A DNA stretch of 64,000 nt, taken from positions 1 to 64,000 of the forward strand of contig JBMYTN010000009.1 in assembly GCA_049604415.1 (NCBI GenBank), written 5' to 3'. Of this stretch, positions 60,873 through 64,000 are shown piece by piece; within the stretch, counting starts at the first letter, position 1; each line of letters starts with the position of its first letter. This DNA is from JBMYTN01 sp049604415 (GTDB lineage Bacteria; Pseudomonadota; Alphaproteobacteria; Rhodospirillales; Rhodospirillaceae). The translations under genes were made by a program, and so were the position numbers. The notes beneath the pieces are model-generated. The model saw only the letters and a list, made by a program, of their open reading frames with translations. It made no database searches and was not told the origin of the DNA.

Positions 60873-62329
60873 GACCCTTCTTGCGCCATACCTCCGGCAT
60901 GCTGCTCAGCGCAGCGCTGCTCGGCACGGTCTCGCCACTGGCCCTGATGGCGGTGCCCGACGGCATCTCCCCAGTGGCCCTGGCACCGATGGCCCAGGCC
61001 CAAAGCACCGGCTTTGGCGACAGCAGCCGCCCGGCGATCCTGCGCCCCGGATCGAATGGCACCCTGACTTTGGAAGTCGGTGAAGGCGCGGCCCTGCGCA
61101 CCGCGTTCCCGGTCTCCACGGCCTTTGTGGCCAAGCCAGAGACCGCCTCGATCCAGGTCGATACCCAATTCCAAGGCCCGACCATGATCTATGTCCTGGC
61201 CAAGCAGCCGGGCAAAACCACGATCCTGGCCAATGACCCAGATGAGCGGATCACCGCCAATCTGAACATTGTCGTGGTGCCGTCCATGGCGGTACTGCGT
61301 CAAACCCTGGCCGAGCTGCATCCCGGAGAAGACATTCGGCTGAAGGCGGTCAATGAGCATATCCTGATGGAAGGCACGATCTCCTCGCCCAGCGTGGCTG
61401 AGAGTGCCCGGAATATTGTCGCCCGGATCGCCGGGCAAAGCCGCAATGTCATTCCCCGCTTTTCCATCGCCGGATCGCAGCAGGTCATGCTTCAGGTCCG
61501 CATTGCCGAGGTCTCCCGCGACATCACCAAGACGCTGGGCATCAATTGGTCCTCGAGCATTTCGGATTCCGGTTTGGATTTCGGCATCGCCACCGCCAAC
61601 CCGTTTTCCACCAGCGAAAGCACCTTCTCCTTCGCCAGTGGCACGTTTGGTTTGGCCATCGACGCCCTGGAAGAACAAGGGCTGGTCAGCACCCTGGCGG
61701 AACCAAACCTGGTTGCGGTTTCCGGGCAACCGGCCAGTTTTCTCGCCGGCGGTGAATTCCCGATCCTGGTGCCGGACAGCAATGGCCGGGTGACCATCGA
61801 ATATAAGCCCTTCGGTGTGTCCCTGAACTTCACCCCGACGATCTTAAGCGCCGGACGGATCAACATCCATGTCGCCCCGGAAGTCAGCCAGCCGAGCCAA
61901 GCCAATGCGGTGGTGCTGTCCAACTTCACGGTGCCCTCTTTGATCACCCGGCGGGCCCAGACCACGGTGGAAATGTCCAGTGGGCAAACCTTCGCCATTG
62001 CCGGGTTGATCCAAAACGACTTCACCGAAAGCGTTTCGCGGCTGCCCGGCATTGGCAGTGTGCCGATCCTGGGTCGGTTGTTCTCCTCGGACCAGTTCAT
62101 CCGCAATGAGACCGAACTGGTGATCCTGATCACCCCCTATATCGTCCGTCCTTCCGACGGTCCCCTGGCCCTGCCCAATGATGGCCTGTCTCCCCCCTCC
62201 GACGGCGAACGCCTGTTCAATGTCATGGGTCAGGAACAGACCACCCGTCGGATCGCAGAAGGCCAAGGCGGCCGGATCGGCGGCGGGGCTCCGCTGTTGC
62301 AGGGCCCCGGCGGCTATATCTTGAAATAA
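60869..62329 (+). CDS. cpaC: Secretin CpaC/RcpA of the Flp pilus
   Basis: 486 aa. A signal peptide ends near AQAQS. The N-terminal BON-like/pilus-associated region (GDSSRPAILRPGSNGTL and the ILANDPDERI stretch) precedes the secretin core with VMLQVRIAEVSRDITKTLG and, at the C-terminus, RLPGIGSVPILGRLF and ELVILITPYIVRP. It multimerises into the outer-membrane channel for the pilus. Coupled to cpaB by a 4-base overlap and followed by cpaD after 13 bases. Confidence 0.94.
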   Translation: MRPFLRHTSGMLLSAALLGTVSPLALMAVPDGISPVALAPMAQAQSTGFGDSSRPAILRPGSNGTLTLEVGEGAALRTAFPVSTAFVAKPETASIQVDTQFQGPTMIYVLAKQPGKTTILANDPDERITANLNIVVVPSMAVLRQTLAELHPGEDIRLKAVNEHILMEGTISSPSVAESARNIVARIAGQSRNVIPRFSIAGSQQVMLQVRIAEVSRDITKTLGINWSSSISDSGLDFGIATANPFSTSESTFSFASGTFGLAIDALEEQGLVSTLAEPNLVAVSGQPASFLAGGEFPILVPDSNGRVTIEYKPFGVSLNFTPTILSAGRINIHVAPEVSQPSQANAVVLSNFTVPSLITRRAQTTVEMSSGQTFAIAGLIQNDFTESVSRLPGIGSVPILGRLFSSDQFIRNETELVILITPYIVRPSDGPLALPNDGLSPPSDGERLFNVMGQEQTTRRIAEGQGGRIGGGAPLLQGPGGYILK

Positions 62330-62342
62330 GGGGACCGGATCG

Positions 62343-63122
62343 ATGACCAACCAACACAGCCTCTTCCGCCCGATCCTAACCCGTCTGTTCGGTTTGAAAC
62401 TGAGTGTTCTGATGGCCGTGCTCGCCGTTGGAGCCTGTGCCGACCATGATCCGGATTGGCAAGCCACCACCAATGGCGTCCGGGGCCACCAGCCAACGAC
62501 CCAAATCGATCAGGTCCGGCATCTGGTGCAGTTTGGTGGTGCCAGCATGGGCGTCAGCGCCCCGCAACAGGCCGCGCTGTCCGACTTTATGATGATCAAC
62601 AATGTCCATCCCCTGGACACCGTGATCATTGTTCCGCCTTTGCGGGAATCCTTGGGCACCGCCAATCTGCGCGCCATGTCCGTGGCCGATTTGCTCGCCG
62701 GATGGGGCTACCGGGCCACCCAGCCCGATGGCGGTCCAGACCTCAAGCGCGGCTTGGCCCCGGCCCCCCAAGGCACCATGGCGGTGCTGATCCGACGCTA
62801 TGAGATCCTGGAGCCCGATTGCCCGGACTATTCCAGCCCCTATCTGGGCGGTTGGCACAATCGCCCCTCAAGCAATCTGGGCTGTGCACAAGGCATCAAC
62901 CTCGCCCGGATGATCGAAAATCCGGAAGATCTGGTCCAAGGCCGCTCCTTGGATGACATGAATGGCTTCTTTGGCGCGCTGGCGGTGAACCGCTATCTGC
63001 TCGGCCAGGTCATTACCGATACCACCACCAGCAGCGGGGGCTCCGTCTCCGGCAGTGAAGAGGACTCCGGGTCTGGTGACTCCGGGTCTGGCGGTGGTGG
63101 TTCTTCGGCGTCGTTAGACTGA
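62343..63122 (+). CDS. cpaD: CpaD-like pilus assembly lipoprotein
   Basis: 259 aa. A lipobox (LAVGAC) at the end of the signal peptide, then the CpaD family core: VRHLVQFGGASMGVSAPQ, later RRYEILEPDCPDYSSPYL and NLGCAQGINLARMIENPEDL. The C-terminus is a Ser/Gly/Asp-rich tail (residues 232-259). CpaD is a lipoprotein thought to help localise the secretin. Followed 22 bases later by cpaE. Confidence 0.92.
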   Translation: MTNQHSLFRPILTRLFGLKLSVLMAVLAVGACADHDPDWQATTNGVRGHQPTTQIDQVRHLVQFGGASMGVSAPQQAALSDFMMINNVHPLDTVIIVPPLRESLGTANLRAMSVADLLAGWGYRATQPDGGPDLKRGLAPAPQGTMAVLIRRYEILEPDCPDYSSPYLGGWHNRPSSNLGCAQGINLARMIENPEDLVQGRSLDDMNGFFGALAVNRYLLGQVITDTTTSSGGSVSGSEEDSGSGDSGSGGGGSSASLD

Positions 63123-63144
63123 TGAGATAAGGAGGACCCAAACA

Positions 63145-64000
63145 ATGTCCGCCCCGGCCCCGATGCCCATCGCCTCTGCTTCGTCCCCTGCCAAAGCCGC
63201 CCGTCCGGCGTTTCTGGCGACTGCGGCCGATGAGGTGACCCGGTCCTTGCTGTCCAAGACGGCGGGCCTGCGAGGCCTTTCCGGGGAACGGGTGGTCATT
63301 GGTGGGGTGCCGGAGGTGACCAAGGCCTTGGCGGGCACCCCGACCCCGCGGCTGCTGATCATCGATTTCTCCAAATCGGCCGATCCCGCAGCCGATGCGG
63401 ATGCCCTGGCCGATGTCTGCGACCCCGGCACCTTGGTCATCGGCTTGGGCACGGTGAATGATGTCGGGCTCTATCGCTATTTGACCGGTTTGGGCCTGAG
63501 CGACTATCTGGTCAAACCCTGCTCCGTGGAAATGCTGAGCGATGCCATCGAACGGGCCGAACAGGATGCCGAGGCCGAAGCCCTGCGCGGCACGGTCAAA
63601 CCCGAGGTCGATCCGAGCAACAAGACCCGCAAAATCATGGTCACCGCCAGCCGGGGCGGTGCCGGAGCAGGCACCGTCGCCCTGAGCCTGGCCTGGCTGT
63701 TTTCCCACCATCACCAGCGCAACAGCGTGTTGGTGGATCTGGATCTGGAATTCGGCACCGCTGCTTTGGCCCTGGATTTGCAACCTGGGCGCGGCTTAGC
63801 GGATGCGCTCGCCGCACCTGACCGGGTTGACGCCCTGTTTTTAGACCGCGCCATGCTGAAGGATGGTGAGCATTTCAGCCTGCTGGCCACAGAACAGGCC
63901 TTAGATGGCGCCGAAGCTCTGAACGCAGACAGCGTCTCTACCCTCATAAAAGCCTTGGCCGAAGGCCGCGATCGGCTGGTGCTCGACACCCCGCGCCGGT
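63145..64000 (+). CDS. cpaE: CpaE/TadZ-like pilus assembly ATPase, 3' end outside window
   Basis: At least 285 codons from the ATG at 63145 (GGAGG ten bases upstream), open to the window edge. The first 150 residues form an atypical receiver-like domain (LLIIDFSKSADPAADADA, then LVKPCSVEMLSDAIERAEQ). A ParA/MinD-type domain starts at KIMVTASRGGAGAGTVALSL. The P-loop lysines of the standard KGGxGKT are Arg and Ala here, and VLVDLDLEFGTAALAL follows. TadZ/CpaE proteins locate the pilus machine at the pole; many have altered Walker motifs. The remainder and cpaF should lie beyond the end. Confidence 0.9.
   Translation, partial: MSAPAPMPIASASSPAKAARPAFLATAADEVTRSLLSKTAGLRGLSGERVVIGGVPEVTKALAGTPTPRLLIIDFSKSADPAADADALADVCDPGTLVIGLGTVNDVGLYRYLTGLGLSDYLVKPCSVEMLSDAIERAEQDAEAEALRGTVKPEVDPSNKTRKIMVTASRGGAGAGTVALSLAWLFSHHHQRNSVLVDLDLEFGTAALALDLQPGRGLADALAAPDRVDALFLDRAMLKDGEHFSLLATEQALDGAEALNADSVSTLIKALAEGRDRLVLDTPRR

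Noticed and set aside
1..64000. CRISPR array, prophage, integron or transposon
   Set aside because: No regularly spaced direct repeats, integrase, transposase, phage structural gene or att-like duplications were noticed on either strand.

Overview
The window looks like a chromosomal segment of a GC-rich alphaproteobacterium, most likely from the Rhodospirillales or a relative. This is inferred from gene content (split Tad/Cpa pilus locus, TAXI-TRAP transporter, rubrerythrin/GlpC-like/DUF3501 cluster, FrnE-like and YdbH-type proteins) and codon use; the species cannot be named from the sequence. No prophage, insertion sequence, integrase or CRISPR array was seen. Most of the DNA is closely packed operons, many with 1-4 base stop/start overlaps.

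Layout. 1-15: 5' end of a tRNA cut by the window edge. 120-653: secreted DUF192 protein. 959-3592: ThiXYZ-like ABC importer behind a leader carrying a strong terminator hairpin. 3732-11719: ten-gene Mrp-type cation/proton antiporter operon with three NuoL/M/N-like subunits and an extra small membrane protein. 11735-12104: gene-free block of short hairpin repeats. 12131-18293: FrnE-like thiol oxidoreductase, small secreted protein, TAXI-TRAP permease and binding protein, ChaN-like protein, Trp/Cys-repeat secreted protein. 18461-23245: Panacea-domain protein, then a ydbH-ynbE-ydbL set predicted to bridge the two membranes. 23268-28090: metallophosphoesterase, unknown protein, GcvR-like ACT protein, MocR regulator divergent from a DMT exporter. 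28132-33851: malQ and a treS-maltokinase fusion whose kinase half has lost key residues. 33852-34829: long leader region with a large inverted repeat and a candidate structured RNA, before phoH. 35751-41086: DUF4436-like membrane protein, HAD hydrolase, TetR/GNAT pair divergent from a thioesterase, periplasmic Moco-domain-like protein, msrB. 41083-47798: GtsABCD-type sugar ABC importer divergent from an OmpR-type two-component system. 47889-50558: YafJ-like amidotransferase and a receiver-PAS-GGDEF diguanylate cyclase, separated by a second hairpin-repeat patch.

50864-64000 is dominated by Tad/Cpa pilus genes in two groups. Two TadE-like genes and a 2OG-Fe(II) oxygenase come first, then a peroxide-defence block (DUF3501, GlpC-like Fe-S protein, rubrerythrin, divergent oxyR with a recognisable OxyR box), then a VWA-containing TadG, the Flp pilin and cpaA-cpaB-cpaC-cpaD-cpaE. 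cpaE runs off the end; the motor genes cpaF/tadB/tadC are expected beyond it.

The points most worth a second look are the triloop hairpin repeats with compensatory stem changes, the apparently dead maltokinase domain in the TreS fusion, the three-antiporter Mrp variant whose third subunit lacks the TM7 lysine, the two leader regions ending in terminators with no gene in front, and the OxyR-linked rubrerythrin module set inside the pilus locus.
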